From positions 33,340 through 97,339 of the forward strand of contig JAKSJO010000004.1 of NCBI GenBank assembly GCA_024398125.1: a DNA stretch of 64,000 bases. Reading direction: 5' to 3'. Of the stretch, positions 31,315 to 40,217 are shown one piece after another. Under the pieces are notes generated by a model. That model did no database searches, was not told the DNA's origin, and saw only the letters and a list, made by a program, of their open reading frames with translations. This stretch comes from Bacteroidales bacterium (GTDB taxonomy: Bacteria; Bacteroidota; Bacteroidia; Bacteroidales; UBA932). A program made the translations under genes and the position numbers. The first letter of the stretch is position 1, and every line of letters starts with the position of its first letter.

Positions 31315-32616
31315 TTAAATACTGAAGTTGTGGTAGTGAGGACCGAAGCGCTCAAATGCAGCACGGTCGAGATTCTCACGGTCATCAGGATGGGCGATGC
31401 TGATGAGAAGCTTTGCGCGCTCCTGGCAGCTTCTTCCATAAAGATCAACTGCACCATACTCGGTTACTACCCAGTGGGCGTCGGAACGCGGGGTGACTAC
31501 GCCTGCGCCGGGATTTAGCTGAGGAGTGATCTTGCTGTGTCCCTTGAGAGTCCTTGAAGCGAATGCGGTGATGCTCTTTCCACCTTCGCTCATGGTTGCA
31601 CCTCTTACAAATTCAAGCTGGCCGCCGGTACCTGAGAAAAGGCGGGTTCCGATGGAGTCTGCACAGATCTGTCCGGTAAGGTCAACCTCTACGGCCGAAT
31701 TGATGGCCTTCATGTGAGGGTTCTGGGCGATGACCCAAGGGTTGTTGGTGTATGCGATGTCGCGCATGAGCACGTCAGGGTTGTGGTCGATGAATGAGTA
31801 GACTTCCTGGCTTCCGAGGAGGAAGGAGGAAACGACCTTGCCTGTGTCGATCTTCTTGCATGAACCGTTGATGACACCCTTCTTGATGAGTTCGAGAAGA
31901 CCGTCCGCGAACATTTCGGTGTGAAGACCAAGGTTCTTGTGATTCATGAGCTCTCCGGTAAGAGCGTTTGGAAGCGCTCCGATACCCATCTGGAGGCAGT
32001 CGCCGTCATCCACAAGGGCTGCGCAGTTCTTTCCGATCTGCTTTTCGATTTCGGTTGGCTGTACGAAACCTGCGGTTACAAGCGGAGCGTCGTCCTGGAC
32101 GAGATATGTGAATTTCTCTACAGGGATGAGGTTTCCGTATGCGAAAGGAACGTTAGGATTCATTACTCCGATCACGATTTCAGCTGTGTCGATGGCTGCT
32201 ACTGAACAGTCTACCGATGTTCCGAGGCTGACCATTCCGTTCTCGTCGGGAAGCGAGCAGTTCACAAGTGCGGCGCCGAGCTTGATGGCTCCGCTGCGAT
32301 AGAGCTTAGGGGTCTCTCCGAGGTGAACAGGGAGGTAGTCGGCATAGCCGGCGTTGACGTTCTTGCGGACGTTAGGACCAAGGAAGAAACCTTGGTCGAA
32401 GAAAATGCCTTCGTACTTCTCCTCGCTGTAAGGGGCTGGACCCTCTGTGTGGAAATGATGGAAATGAAGGTCTTCGATATCCTTGGCGTCGGCTCTGCGG
32501 CAGAGTGCGTTGATGAGAATGTGAGGCACGCTTGCCACGCTGCTGAGGTGGATGTGACTGTGGGATCTGATTGCGCTTACCGCCTCGTCGGCTGAAACGA
32601 AATGAATCTCTTTCAT
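31315..32616 (-). CDS. Acyl-CoA:acetate CoA-transferase / acetyl-CoA hydrolase family
   Basis: The 433-residue enzyme belongs to the Cat1/AbfT/butyryl-CoA:acetate transferase family, which moves CoA between acetate and another acyl group. The catalytic Glu lies in LHTEMFADG (Glu234). Other family blocks are GIGALPNALT, GTRLFSGTGGQLEFVRGAT and a late RSDAHWVVTEYGAVDLYG. Butyrate, succinate or 4-hydroxybutyrate as partner cannot be decided by eye. With AckA and PduL in the same window, acetate production or re-use is the likely context. It is monocistronic, diverging from mazG. Confidence 0.9.
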   Translation of the reverse strand: MKEIHFVSADEAVSAIRSHSHIHLSSVASVPHILINALCRRADAKDIEDLHFHHFHTEGPAPYSEEKYEGIFFDQGFFLGPNVRKNVNAGYADYLPVHLGETPKLYRSGAIKLGAALVNCSLPDENGMVSLGTSVDCSVAAIDTAEIVIGVMNPNVPFAYGNLIPVEKFTYLVQDDAPLVTAGFVQPTEIEKQIGKNCAALVDDGDCLQMGIGALPNALTGELMNHKNLGLHTEMFADGLLELIKKGVINGSCKKIDTGKVVSSFLLGSQEVYSFIDHNPDVLMRDIAYTNNPWVIAQNPHMKAINSAVEVDLTGQICADSIGTRLFSGTGGQLEFVRGATMSEGGKSITAFASRTLKGHSKITPQLNPGAGVVTPRSDAHWVVTEYGAVDLYGRSCQERAKLLISIAHPDDRENLDRAAFERFGPHYHNFSI

Positions 32617-32657
32617 GTGTAGGTTTATTTACTTGTTACGTGGTTTCTTGTATTAGA

Positions 32658-32665
32658 CAAAGATA
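32658..32665 (-). promoter_or_regulatory. Minus-strand -7 element (TATCTTTG) for the CoA-transferase gene
   Basis: The plus strand reads CAAAGATA. It lies about 42 bases before ATG 32616 and only 14 bases from the oppositely directed -7 box of mazG. Confidence 0.55.
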
Positions 32666-32678
32666 CTTCAATTTTTCT

Positions 32679-32686
32679 TATTTTTG
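32679..32686 (+). promoter_or_regulatory. Bacteroidetes -7 element (TATTTTTG) for mazG
   Basis: An exact TAnnTTTG. The GTG start at 32686 would lie inside this box, so it decides for ATG 32707. No convincing -33 box was seen. Confidence 0.6.
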
Positions 32687-32706
32687 TGAGAAAAACAGAT
32701 AAGGCA

Positions 32707-33525
32707 ATGCATTCGATAGAAGAAAAGACAGCGCAGTTTGCAAGGCTGCTGGACGTGATGGACAAGCTCCGCGAAAAATGCCCGTGGAACGCAGCCCAGA
32801 CCATGGACAGCATACGTCCCATGACGGTCGAGGAGGTCTATGAGCTGAGCGATGCGATAATCAGGAAGGACGACAGGGAGACCTGCAAGGAACTCGGAGA
32901 CCTTCTTTATCATATTGTGTTCTATGCACGTATCGCCCAGGAAGGCGAGCGCTTTGACATAGCTGACGTTCTGGACCGCATCTGTGAGAAGATGATATTC
33001 CGCCACCCGCATGTGTTTGCAGAGGGAAAGCAGATGACTGCCAAGGAGATTGCTGATACCTGGGAGCTCGTGAAGGCCAAGGAGAAGGGTGGTAACCGCC
33101 GTATCATGGATGGTATCCCTGAGTCCATGCCTCCGATGCTGAAGGCTCTCTCTCTCCAGGAAAAGGCTCGCGGCGCCGGCTTCGACTGGGAGGAACGCAG
33201 ACAGGTCTGGGACAAGGTCATGGAGGAACAGCGTGAACTCCAGAATGAGTTTGATGCCGTCGAGGACGCAAAGGATGAGTCGGAAGCCGCTGCAGCCATG
33301 GATCGCCTGGAGGGCGAGCTTGGCGATGTCTTTTTCTCGCTCATCAATGCAGCCCGCCTGTATGGAATCGACCCTGACAAGGCTCTGGACCGGACAAACA
33401 AGAAATTCCGCAGCCGCTTCACCTATCTTGAAGAACAGACTATCAGGAAGGGACGCAAGCTGTCAGACATGACACTCGCCGAGATGGATGCCATCTGGGA
33501 TGAGGCAAAGGCAAAAGGGTTATGA
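32707..33525 (+). CDS. mazG: Nucleoside triphosphate pyrophosphohydrolase MazG
   Basis: Hydrolyses (d)NTPs to NMPs and pyrophosphate, removing non-canonical nucleotides. The 272 residues contain two MazG domains. The first has KLREKCPWNAAQTMDSIRP, VEEVYELSDAI and KELGDLLYHIVFYARIA with the EExxE-type and ExxD metal residues. The second has ERRQVWDKVMEEQRELQNE and LEGELGDVFFSLINAAR. The start at 32707 is set by the promoter position. tcdA overlaps the 3' end by 4 bases. Confidence 0.95.
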   Translation: MHSIEEKTAQFARLLDVMDKLREKCPWNAAQTMDSIRPMTVEEVYELSDAIIRKDDRETCKELGDLLYHIVFYARIAQEGERFDIADVLDRICEKMIFRHPHVFAEGKQMTAKEIADTWELVKAKEKGGNRRIMDGIPESMPPMLKALSLQEKARGAGFDWEERRQVWDKVMEEQRELQNEFDAVEDAKDESEAAAAMDRLEGELGDVFFSLINAARLYGIDPDKALDRTNKKFRSRFTYLEEQTIRKGRKLSDMTLAEMDAIWDEAKAKGL

Positions 33526-34238
33526 GCTGGCAGGAGAGGACTGAAATGCTGCTTGGCAGCGACGCCCTGAAGCGCCTTTCACAGTCACGTGTACTTGTTG
33601 TCGGACTCGGAGGAGTAGGTGCCTATGCGGCCGAAATGCTGGCCCGATCTGGTGTCGGAGAAATGGTTCTGGTGGACAGTGATGTGGTGGGGGAATCCAA
33701 CCGCAACCGTCAGCTGGTCGCGCTTTCGTCAACGGTCGGCCGTCTCAAATGCGATGTTCTCAAGGAAAGGCTGATGGATATCAATCCTGAGATCCGGATA
33801 ACCACAATCCAGGAGTATGTCTGCGAGGACAATGTCGCTGAACTGGTTCTGTCCGCAGGCCGTCCTGACGTTGTAGTGGACGCCATTGACACGCTGTCTC
33901 CGAAGATCGCTCTGATACAGTTCTGTCTCAAGGAAAACCTCAGGCTGGTGTCGTCCATGGGCGCCGGAGCGAAAAAAGATGCCACAAAGCTGCATGTCGA
34001 TGACATTTCACGCACATTCCAGTGTCCGCTGGCGCACATGCTCAGGAAGAGACTCCATAAACTCGGCATACGCGAAGGTTTCAAGGCGGTTTTCTCGTCT
34101 GAGCAGCCCGTCAGAGAGTCCGTCACGCTTGAAGAAAGCCGCAACAAGAAATCTCAGGTCGGCACAATCTCGTATATGCCTGCCGTATTCGGCTGCGTAT
34201 GTGCCCAGGCGGCAATCGCCGAGCTTATCGGGGCCTAG
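33522..34238 (+). CDS. tcdA: tRNA threonylcarbamoyladenosine dehydratase (ThiF/E1-like)
   Basis: Cyclises t6A to ct6A at position 37 of ANN-decoding tRNAs using ATP. The 238-residue product has the E1-like nucleotide-binding VLVVGLGGVGAYAAEMLARSGVG (seen in pieces), VDSDVVGESNRNRQ, VVDAIDTLSPK and SSMGAGAKKDATK. The late GTISYMPAVFGCVCAQ matches TcdA better than ThiF or MoeB, which carry a CxxC pair. The 4-base overlap with mazG indicates coupling. Confidence 0.92.
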   Translation: MSWQERTEMLLGSDALKRLSQSRVLVVGLGGVGAYAAEMLARSGVGEMVLVDSDVVGESNRNRQLVALSSTVGRLKCDVLKERLMDINPEIRITTIQEYVCEDNVAELVLSAGRPDVVVDAIDTLSPKIALIQFCLKENLRLVSSMGAGAKKDATKLHVDDISRTFQCPLAHMLRKRLHKLGIREGFKAVFSSEQPVRESVTLEESRNKKSQVGTISYMPAVFGCVCAQAAIAELIGA

Positions 34239-34266
34239 CCATTATGGTTGATTGAACAATATTTAC

Positions 34267-34274
34267 TATCTTTG
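34267..34274 (+). promoter_or_regulatory. Bacteroidetes -7 element (TATCTTTG) for the GNAT-like gene
   Basis: An exact TAnnTTTG, about 40 bases before ATG 34314. The -33 region has GTTG and ATTG, but spacing is off by a few bases. Confidence 0.5.
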
Positions 34275-34313
34275 CACCTCTTAGGCCTTTACGGCCGGAA
34301 ATGAATTGGCAAT

Positions 34314-35435
34314 ATGGCAGATTACAAGATAATTGAAGTACAGAACCGCAAGGACTTGATGCGTTTCATCAAGTTCCCTGACAAGCTGTATAAGGACTGT
34401 GCGCAGTATGTGCCGACCCTGCATTCGGATCAGGTGAATTCGCTGACCAAGGTCTCTACATTGAGCTATTGTGCCCGCAAGATGTGGATCGTGCTTGACG
34501 GCAACGAGGTCGTTGGCCGTATCTGTGGCATGATCAACCCTCGCTACAATGAGCGCTATGACAAGAAGTGCGCCCGTTTCGGCTGGTTCGACACCATCAA
34601 TGACCTCGAGGTGGCCAAGCTCCTGATCGGCACGGCTGAGGCTTGGGCAAAGGAACAGGGTATGACCCAGATTCACGGACCTCTGTACTACAACACTCTG
34701 GGAAAGCAGGGCATGCTTGTTGAAGGATTCGAGAACATCCCTCCTTTCAACTGCATCTACAACTTCCCATACTACAACGACCTCGTCCAGGCTCTCGGCT
34801 TCGAGAAGGAGTGCGACTGGGTCCAGTACAAGGTGGTCGCTGATGCCGGTGTTCCGGAAAAGGCGCACCGCGTTGCGAGCATGCTGATGCAGAGGTACAA
34901 TCTTCATGAAGGAAACCTTGATATCCTCAAGAAGGACAAGGCTATGGTCAAGTCTTTCTTCCAGGTTTACAGCGACAGCTTCGCCAATGCCGTGTACAAC
35001 TTCATTCCTTTCACCGACGAGGAAATGGAAGAGGAAGCAGAGAGCTACATGAAGTTCATTTCCGAGAAGAACAGCTCCATCATTCTTGACGAGAATGAGA
35101 ACATCGCCGGTTTCTCGGTTGCTTTCCCATCGATTTCAAAGGCACTCCAGAAGGCCAAGGGCAGCCTGTTCCCATTCGGCTGGTACCACCTTCTCAAGGC
35201 ACTTAGGAAGTACGACACCTGCGATCTGATGCTCAACGGAGCCGCTCCCGAGTGGCAGAACAAGGGCGTTTCCGCAGTCTACCATCTTGCTATGTCCCGA
35301 AAGTCAAAGGCTGTAGGCTGTCACTGGGGCATCACCAATCCACAGATCGAAACCAACAGCGCGGTGAATATCTGGAGCAGCTATGATCACGAGCCGTTCA
35401 TGCGCCGCCGCTGCTATATCAAAGACATACGATAA
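34314..35435 (+). CDS. GNAT-like acyltransferase of unknown substrate (YghO-like)
   Basis: The product has 373 residues and the pattern of the acyl-CoA N-acyltransferase superfamily. It has [24 protein letters not shown] near the N terminus, [52 protein letters not shown] (all seen in pieces), and a second GNAT-like half with [10 protein letters not shown]. It resembles YghO-type proteins of enterobacteria. The substrate is not known to me. It has its own promoter and is followed 5 bases later by prfA, so it may be co-transcribed with the release factor. Confidence 0.75.
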   Translation: MADYKIIEVQNRKDLMRFIKFPDKLYKDCAQYVPTLHSDQVNSLTKVSTLSYCARKMWIVLDGNEVVGRICGMINPRYNERYDKKCARFGWFDTINDLEVAKLLIGTAEAWAKEQGMTQIHGPLYYNTLGKQGMLVEGFENIPPFNCIYNFPYYNDLVQALGFEKECDWVQYKVVADAGVPEKAHRVASMLMQRYNLHEGNLDILKKDKAMVKSFFQVYSDSFANAVYNFIPFTDEEMEEEAESYMKFISEKNSSIILDENENIAGFSVAFPSISKALQKAKGSLFPFGWYHLLKALRKYDTCDLMLNGAAPEWQNKGVSAVYHLAMSRKSKAVGCHWGITNPQIETNSAVNIWSSYDHEPFMRRRCYIKDIR

Positions 35436-35440
35436 TCGTC

Positions 35441-36532
35441 ATGGCAGAAAATACACTACTCGAAAAGGTACTGTCCCTTCAGGACAAGTTCAAATCGCTT
35501 CAGGATCAGCTTGCCAGCCCGGAAGTGATGTCGGACATGAAGAAATATGTCCAGCTCAACAAGGACTACAAGGAGCTCGAGCCTATCATCAAGGCAGGTC
35601 TGGAGTATTCCAGGATGCTTGATGAGCTCCAGTCGGCAAAGGATATCCTCATCAACGAAAAGGATGAGGACCTTAGGGAAATGGCCCGCGAAGAGATCAA
35701 CGAGATCGAGCCGAAGCTCCCTGAGATGGAGCAGAACATCAAGCTTCTCCTTATCCCTGCGGATCCGGATGATGCAAAGAACGCCATGGTCGAGATCCGT
35801 GGCGGTACCGGAGGCGACGAGGCTGCCATCTTCGCAGGAGACCTCTTCCGTATGTACACCAAATATGCGGAGGGCCGTGGCTGGAAGATCGAGATCACAG
35901 ATCAGGCGCCAGGAACAGCGGGCGGCTACAAGCAGGTTGTGTTCAAGGTTTCAGGTGGCGATGGTGTATACGGCATCATGAAGTATGAGTCAGGCGTGCA
36001 CCGTGTACAGCGTGTGCCTCAGACTGAGACCCAGGGCCGTATCCAGACTTCGGCGGCGTCTGTCGCTGTGTTCCCTGAGGCGGGCGAGTTCGATGTAGAG
36101 CTCAACCCAGCAGATATCCGCAAGGATCTCTTCTGTGCATCAGGCCCAGGCGGTCAGGGTGTGAATACGACATATTCCGCTGTACGTCTTACCCATATCC
36201 CTTCAGGAATCGTGGTACAGTGCCAGGAGGAGCGCTCGCAGCTCAAGAACCTTGACCGCGCGATGGAAGAGCTTCGTACCCGTCTGTACAACATGGAGCA
36301 TCAGAAGTACCTCGACGGCATTGCGGCAAAGCGCAAGACCATGGTGTCTACCGGCGACCGTTCAGCAAAGATCCGTACCTACAACTATCCACAGGGCCGA
36401 GTTACCGACCATCGTATCAACTGGTCAATGTACAACCTTCCTGTGTTTATGGATGGCGCTATCCAGGAGTGCATCGATCAGCTTACCATCGCTGAAAATG
36501 CCGAGCGTCTCAAGGAGGCGGGAGAGGAATAG
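35441..36532 (+). CDS. prfA: Peptide chain release factor 1
   Basis: Recognises UAA and UAG stop codons and triggers peptide release. The 363-residue product has the catalytic GGQ in SGPGGQGVN and the codon-reading PxT motif in [14 protein letters not shown]. The [22 protein letters not shown] block is family-typical. The length is normal and there is no programmed frameshift (a feature of RF2). A strong bidirectional terminator separates it from fabF. Confidence 0.97.
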   Translation: MAENTLLEKVLSLQDKFKSLQDQLASPEVMSDMKKYVQLNKDYKELEPIIKAGLEYSRMLDELQSAKDILINEKDEDLREMAREEINEIEPKLPEMEQNIKLLLIPADPDDAKNAMVEIRGGTGGDEAAIFAGDLFRMYTKYAEGRGWKIEITDQAPGTAGGYKQVVFKVSGGDGVYGIMKYESGVHRVQRVPQTETQGRIQTSAASVAVFPEAGEFDVELNPADIRKDLFCASGPGGQGVNTTYSAVRLTHIPSGIVVQCQEERSQLKNLDRAMEELRTRLYNMEHQKYLDGIAAKRKTMVSTGDRSAKIRTYNYPQGRVTDHRINWSMYNLPVFMDGAIQECIDQLTIAENAERLKEAGEE

Positions 36533-36553
36533 TCCTGATGGCAATAGAATGAC

Positions 36554-36580
36554 AAAGGCTGCGGTTTTCCGCAGCCTTTA
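36554..36580. terminator. Bidirectional terminator between prfA and fabF
   Basis: AAAGGCTGCGG (36554-36564) pairs perfectly with CCGCAGCCTTT (36569-36579) around TTTT. The ends provide A/T tails in both directions for the two convergent genes. Confidence 0.8.
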
Positions 36581-36584
36581 TTCG

Positions 36585-37844
36585 TTATTCGCAGACCTTT
36601 CTGAAAGCAAGGCAGGCGTTGTGTCCGCCGAAGCCGAAATTGTCTGAAAGACCCAGGTTGACGTCAGCCTTGACAGCTACATTCGGTGTGTAGTCAAGGT
36701 CGCATTCAGGGTCTGGTTTGTCGAGATTGATGGTAGGAGGGATGATGCCCTCCTGGAGAGCCATGATGGTCGCAATACTCTCCGTTGCACCTGTAGCTCC
36801 GAACATGTGGCCGTGCATGGACTTGGTCGAGCTGATATGACACTTGTATGCGAAATCACCGAAGGCAAGCTTGTATGCCTTGGTCTCGGTAACATCGTTG
36901 AGGCGTGTCCCTGTTCCGTGTGCGTTGATGTAAACGTTGTCCTTTGTCTCGTCGAAGCAAGCCTCGGCAAGTGCCTGTCTTATGCACTCGGCCTGGGTAT
37001 CTCCTTCTGGGTTTGGGGCGGTTGCATGGAAGGCATCGCATGTGCTGCCGTAGCCGACGAGCTCGGCGTGGATCTTTGCTCCGCGCGCTACTGCGTGCTC
37101 CCACTCCTCGAGTACAAGGATGGCGGCGCCGTCACCCATTACGAAACCGGCTCTGTCCGCGTTGAATGGCAGGGAGGCGCGGTTAGGGTCTTCCTCTCGG
37201 GTCAATGCCTTCGCATTTGCAAAGCATGCGAGTCCGAACGGAATGATGCAGTGGTCGGATCCTCCGGCAATTATTGCATCCGCATATCCATGTCGGATGG
37301 CTCTCATGGCCTCGCCGATTGAATGGGTGGCGCTTGCACATGCGCTGAGAGTGCTGAGACAAGGACCCTGGGCGTGGTGTCGGATGGCGATCTGGCCGCC
37401 GGCCATGTTTGGAATCATGGTTGCGACGAAGTTGGGCGACACCCATCTTCCGCTGGGATCTTCCACCATCTTGCCGACCTCGCGGACGACGGACTCGAAT
37501 CCTCCGATTCCAGATGTTGCATATACACCGAGTTTGAGAGGGTCTATGTTGGCGTCTTCTCCAGTAGTCTTGAGTCCGGAATCCTCCATCGCCTGGTTGG
37601 CGGCAGCAACTGCAAATACGGTAAAAGGATCCTGCTTCCTTACGAACGGCTTCTCGATTCCGTATTTCTCTGGATTAAAATCCTTGAGTTCGCCTCCAAT
37701 CTTGACGGGAAGGTCGTCAACGGGGAAAGACTTGATTCTGTCGATACCGCAGACACCGTTCTTGAGATTATTCCAAAAAGTTTCAATATCATTGCCGACA
37801 CATGATACAACGCCCATACCAGTGACAGCGACTCTCTTATTCAT
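36585..37844 (-). CDS. fabF: 3-oxoacyl-ACP synthase II (beta-ketoacyl-ACP synthase)
   Basis: Condenses acyl-ACP with malonyl-ACP in fatty-acid elongation. The 419 residues have the catalytic Cys169 in TLSACASATHSIGEA, His in NAHGTGTRLND, the Lys/His stretch STKSMHGHMFGATG, and the terminal NFGFGGHNACLAF. The length is typical. Unlike the usual Bacteroidales order acpP-fabF-rnc, this gene stands alone with its own promoter and terminator. It may therefore be a second FabF copy. Confidence 0.93.
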   Translation of the reverse strand: MNKRVAVTGMGVVSCVGNDIETFWNNLKNGVCGIDRIKSFPVDDLPVKIGGELKDFNPEKYGIEKPFVRKQDPFTVFAVAAANQAMEDSGLKTTGEDANIDPLKLGVYATSGIGGFESVVREVGKMVEDPSGRWVSPNFVATMIPNMAGGQIAIRHHAQGPCLSTLSACASATHSIGEAMRAIRHGYADAIIAGGSDHCIIPFGLACFANAKALTREEDPNRASLPFNADRAGFVMGDGAAILVLEEWEHAVARGAKIHAELVGYGSTCDAFHATAPNPEGDTQAECIRQALAEACFDETKDNVYINAHGTGTRLNDVTETKAYKLAFGDFAYKCHISSTKSMHGHMFGATGATESIATIMALQEGIIPPTINLDKPDPECDLDYTPNVAVKADVNLGLSDNFGFGGHNACLAFRKVCE

Positions 37845-37864
37845 ACCGATACAATTTCAAAACA

Positions 37865-37872
37865 CAAATATA
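37865..37872 (-). promoter_or_regulatory. Minus-strand -7 element (TATATTTG) for fabF
   Basis: The plus strand reads CAAATATA, about 20 bases before ATG 37844. The -33 region is weak. Confidence 0.55.
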
Positions 37873-37897
37873 AGCAAAATTACGGATTAACCATTTC

Positions 37898-37928
37898 TTT
37901 GAAATGGGCTCTCTTTTGCCTATATTTG
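37898..37928 (+). promoter_or_regulatory. Bacteroidetes-type promoter for the LytTR gene (TTTG-N19-TAtaTTTG)
   Basis: TTTG at 37898-37901 and TATATTTG at 37921-37928 with a 19-base spacer. Transcription should start at about 37934-37937, so the ATG at 37937 would be nearly leaderless. The in-frame ATG at 37904 lies inside the promoter and is excluded. Confidence 0.85.
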
Positions 37929-37936
37929 CTAGGATT

Positions 37937-38821
37937 ATGTACAGCTGGAATGAAAAAGTGCCGTCATATCTTGTCGGTAAGTATCAGACTATAGCGACGG
38001 TGACCTTCACCGCCTTGTTCTGTCTTGCGTTCCTGGTTGTCAGTGTCCCTTTTGCAAGGGGAGCCTGGTTTGACATGAGAACCCTTGCCATATTTGCTCT
38101 CACCGTCATCTTCTTCTTCAGCGGAGTCCTTGTCGTCTCGTTGAGCAGACGTTTCATGTATGGCTATGCAAAGAACAACGAGAACATGAAGATGTATCAG
38201 TATGTTCTCTGGTGTCTGGCGGAGATACTTGCACTCTGTGTACTTTACGCGACCATGTCGTATTATGGGGCCAGGAATGGGATACTGGACGGCGAAATCC
38301 GATTCTGGCAGAAATTCTACGCCTCGCTATCGTATGCACTCATGGGAATAGGTGTTCCATACCTGATTTCCGGAATGTACTTCAACATCATCGACAAGAA
38401 CAACACCATCCGTCTTCTCAACTATGCGAATGTCGTTACAGATGAGGTCGAGAAAACGCTCCCAGAGAAGAAGATAACCCTTTTCGACAACAGCGGAGTG
38501 CTCAAGATGTCCATCGATTCATCCAATCTCTGCTACATCGAGTCCGACGACAACTACATCAAGGTATGGTATCTTGATTCAAGAGGAGATCTGAAACAAT
38601 ATATGCTTCGCTGCCGTCTCAAGACTGTGGAGAACAGCTTCGCGGACAGCGATCTGATGCGCTGTCACCGCAAGTACATAGTGAACATGCGCAAGGTGTC
38701 GATGCTGCGCAAGGAAAAGGACGGATATGAAATCGATCTTGATGTCGAGTCCATTCCGTCCATCCCTATCTCGAAGACGTATGAAGAGGCTATCCTCTCA
38801 CGCTTCAACTCATTTCAGTAA
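37937..38821 (+). CDS. Membrane-anchored LytTR DNA-binding regulator
   Basis: The product has 294 residues. Four hydrophobic segments lie at about 18-40, 52-75, 95-115 and 130-152, followed by a linker. A C-terminal LytTR domain (about 185-290) has LCYIESDDNYIKVWY, MLRCRLKTVENSF and RCHRKYIVNMRKV. LytTR domains bind DNA direct repeats. Here the sensor is the membrane part itself, with no receiver domain or histidine kinase next to it. The target and signal are unknown. The start is fixed by a consensus promoter. The 3' end overlaps the convergent DUF4293 gene by 12 bases. Confidence 0.9.
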   Translation: MYSWNEKVPSYLVGKYQTIATVTFTALFCLAFLVVSVPFARGAWFDMRTLAIFALTVIFFFSGVLVVSLSRRFMYGYAKNNENMKMYQYVLWCLAEILALCVLYATMSYYGARNGILDGEIRFWQKFYASLSYALMGIGVPYLISGMYFNIIDKNNTIRLLNYANVVTDEVEKTLPEKKITLFDNSGVLKMSIDSSNLCYIESDDNYIKVWYLDSRGDLKQYMLRCRLKTVENSFADSDLMRCHRKYIVNMRKVSMLRKEKDGYEIDLDVESIPSIPISKTYEEAILSRFNSFQ

Positions 38822-39253
38822 CTTTCCGTTCTTCTTTCTTGATCTCAGTCTGTTCATGCTGTCAGCGATAAGCATGTCGGACATGATTCCGCGTGCTGCA
38901 AGAACATCGAGAAGCACGGCTACGAGAGGAAATATCGCGCTGGCCTTGAATACGAGGCTGTCATCAGCGACAAAATAGTCTACGGCAAGCCATGCCTGAA
39001 GTGCGAATGTGACGATTGCCGCAAGGACCGCGGTGCGGAACTGGAATACCCTGATCTTGAATCCCGTGAGCGCCAGAATGTTGAGTATGGCTATCACGAT
39101 GAGGAGGATAAGATATGGTACGTATGCGGTGTACCTGATTCCCTCGAGGCCGCTGCCTCCGTTGGAAATCATGGTCGCCTTGTTGGCGAAGAACATGCAA
39201 CCGATGAGTACGGTTGAAATGAAAAGGTATAAGGTCTGGATTCTCTGCCACAT
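38810..39253 (-). CDS. DUF4293 family membrane protein
   Basis: A 147-residue protein with four hydrophobic segments, resembling the Bacteroidetes DUF4293 family (MWQRIQTLYLFISTVLIG at the N terminus). It has a short basic cytoplasmic tail ending NRLRSRKKNGKLLK. The function is unknown to me. Its 3' end overlaps the convergent LytTR gene by 12 bases. A possible minus-strand -7 box lies at 39287-39294. Confidence 0.82.
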   Translation of the reverse strand: MWQRIQTLYLFISTVLIGCMFFANKATMISNGGSGLEGIRYTAYVPYLILLIVIAILNILALTGFKIRVFQFRTAVLAAIVTFALQAWLAVDYFVADDSLVFKASAIFPLVAVLLDVLAARGIMSDMLIADSMNRLRSRKKNGKLLK

Positions 39254-39286
39254 GGTGTAAAGTGATTTTTGGTTTCAACAGGGGTG

Positions 39287-39294
39287 CAAAATTA
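39287..39294 (-). promoter_or_regulatory. Minus-strand -7 element (TAATTTTG) for the DUF4293 gene
   Basis: The plus strand reads CAAAATTA, about 33 bases before ATG 39253. No -33 partner was found. Confidence 0.45.
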
Positions 39295-39347
39295 GGAAAA
39301 TAGAGACGGAATTCCTATCTTTTCGAACAACACTCAAACTTTAGACA

Positions 39348-40217
39348 ATGAGAATAGCTGAATCTGAACTTATAATCAATGGAGATGGCTCTGCATTCCA
39401 CATTCATCTCCGTCCTGAAGAACTTGCCGACAATGTTATTCTTGTCGGTGATCCCGGAAGAGTAGACTTCGTTGCTGAGTATCTGGAAGACAAGGAGTTC
39501 CGTCATGAATCACGCGAATTCGTCTCTGTGACAGGCAAGTACCGCGGCAAACGCATCACCGTCCTCTCGACAGGTATCGGAACCGATAACATCGATATCG
39601 TCATGACTGAGCTCGATGCCCTTGCCAACATCGATTTTGAAACAAGGGAACCGAATCCCGACCATCGCACGTTGAAGATACTGCGCATAGGAACCACGGG
39701 TGCCATTCAGCCGGATATTCCTCTCGGAAGTTTCATCTTCTCGCATATCTCCATAGGAAACGACGGCCTTATCAACTGGTATGCAGACAGGGACAAGGTC
39801 TGCCTCTCTGACTTCGAGGAGGCTTTCAAGGAGCATGTGGGCTGGAACAGACATCTTCCCGATCCATATTTCGTCAAGGCCTCCGATGATCTTATCCGCC
39901 GTTTCGAGGATTGTACTGTAAAGGGCATGACCATATCTGCCCCTGGCTTCTATGGGCCTCAGGGCCGCGTCATAAGGGTCGGACTTGCCATGCCAGACAT
40001 GGTGGAGAAGTTTGAAAGCTTCCGTCATGAAGGCTACAGGATTACGAACTTCGAGATGGAAAGTTCTGCAATATGCGGACTTGCAGCTCATCTTGGACAC
40101 GAGGCAGGTACGGTCTGCTGTGCAATAGCAAACCGTCACCTCAAAAACAGTAATCCTGATTACAAGCCTCTTATCCGCAAGCTCATCGAGCTGGCGCTCG
40201 AGAAACTGACTGACTAA
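39348..40217 (+). CDS. Nucleoside phosphorylase (uridine phosphorylase-like)
   Basis: Cleaves a nucleoside with phosphate to base and (deoxy)ribose 1-phosphate in salvage. The 289 residues have the PNP/UDP family patterns: ILVGDPGRVDFVAEYL, TVLSTGIGTDNIDIVMTEL, ILRIGTTGAIQPDIPLGSF and, near the C terminus, TNFEMESSAICGLAAHLGH with the nucleoside-contacting EMES. Uridine rather than purine specificity is an inference from similarity to Bacteroidetes members. A weak promoter-like TATCTTTT lies at 39316-39323. The 3' end overlaps the convergent esterase by 4 bases. Confidence 0.87.
   Translation: MRIAESELIINGDGSAFHIHLRPEELADNVILVGDPGRVDFVAEYLEDKEFRHESREFVSVTGKYRGKRITVLSTGIGTDNIDIVMTELDALANIDFETREPNPDHRTLKILRIGTTGAIQPDIPLGSFIFSHISIGNDGLINWYADRDKVCLSDFEEAFKEHVGWNRHLPDPYFVKASDDLIRRFEDCTVKGMTISAPGFYGPQGRVIRVGLAMPDMVEKFESFRHEGYRITNFEMESSAICGLAAHLGHEAGTVCCAIANRHLKNSNPDYKPLIRKLIELALEKLTD

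Noticed and set aside
37904-37936. Earlier ATG for the LytTR regulator
   Set aside because: It lies between the -33 and -7 boxes of a perfect promoter, so it would not be transcribed.
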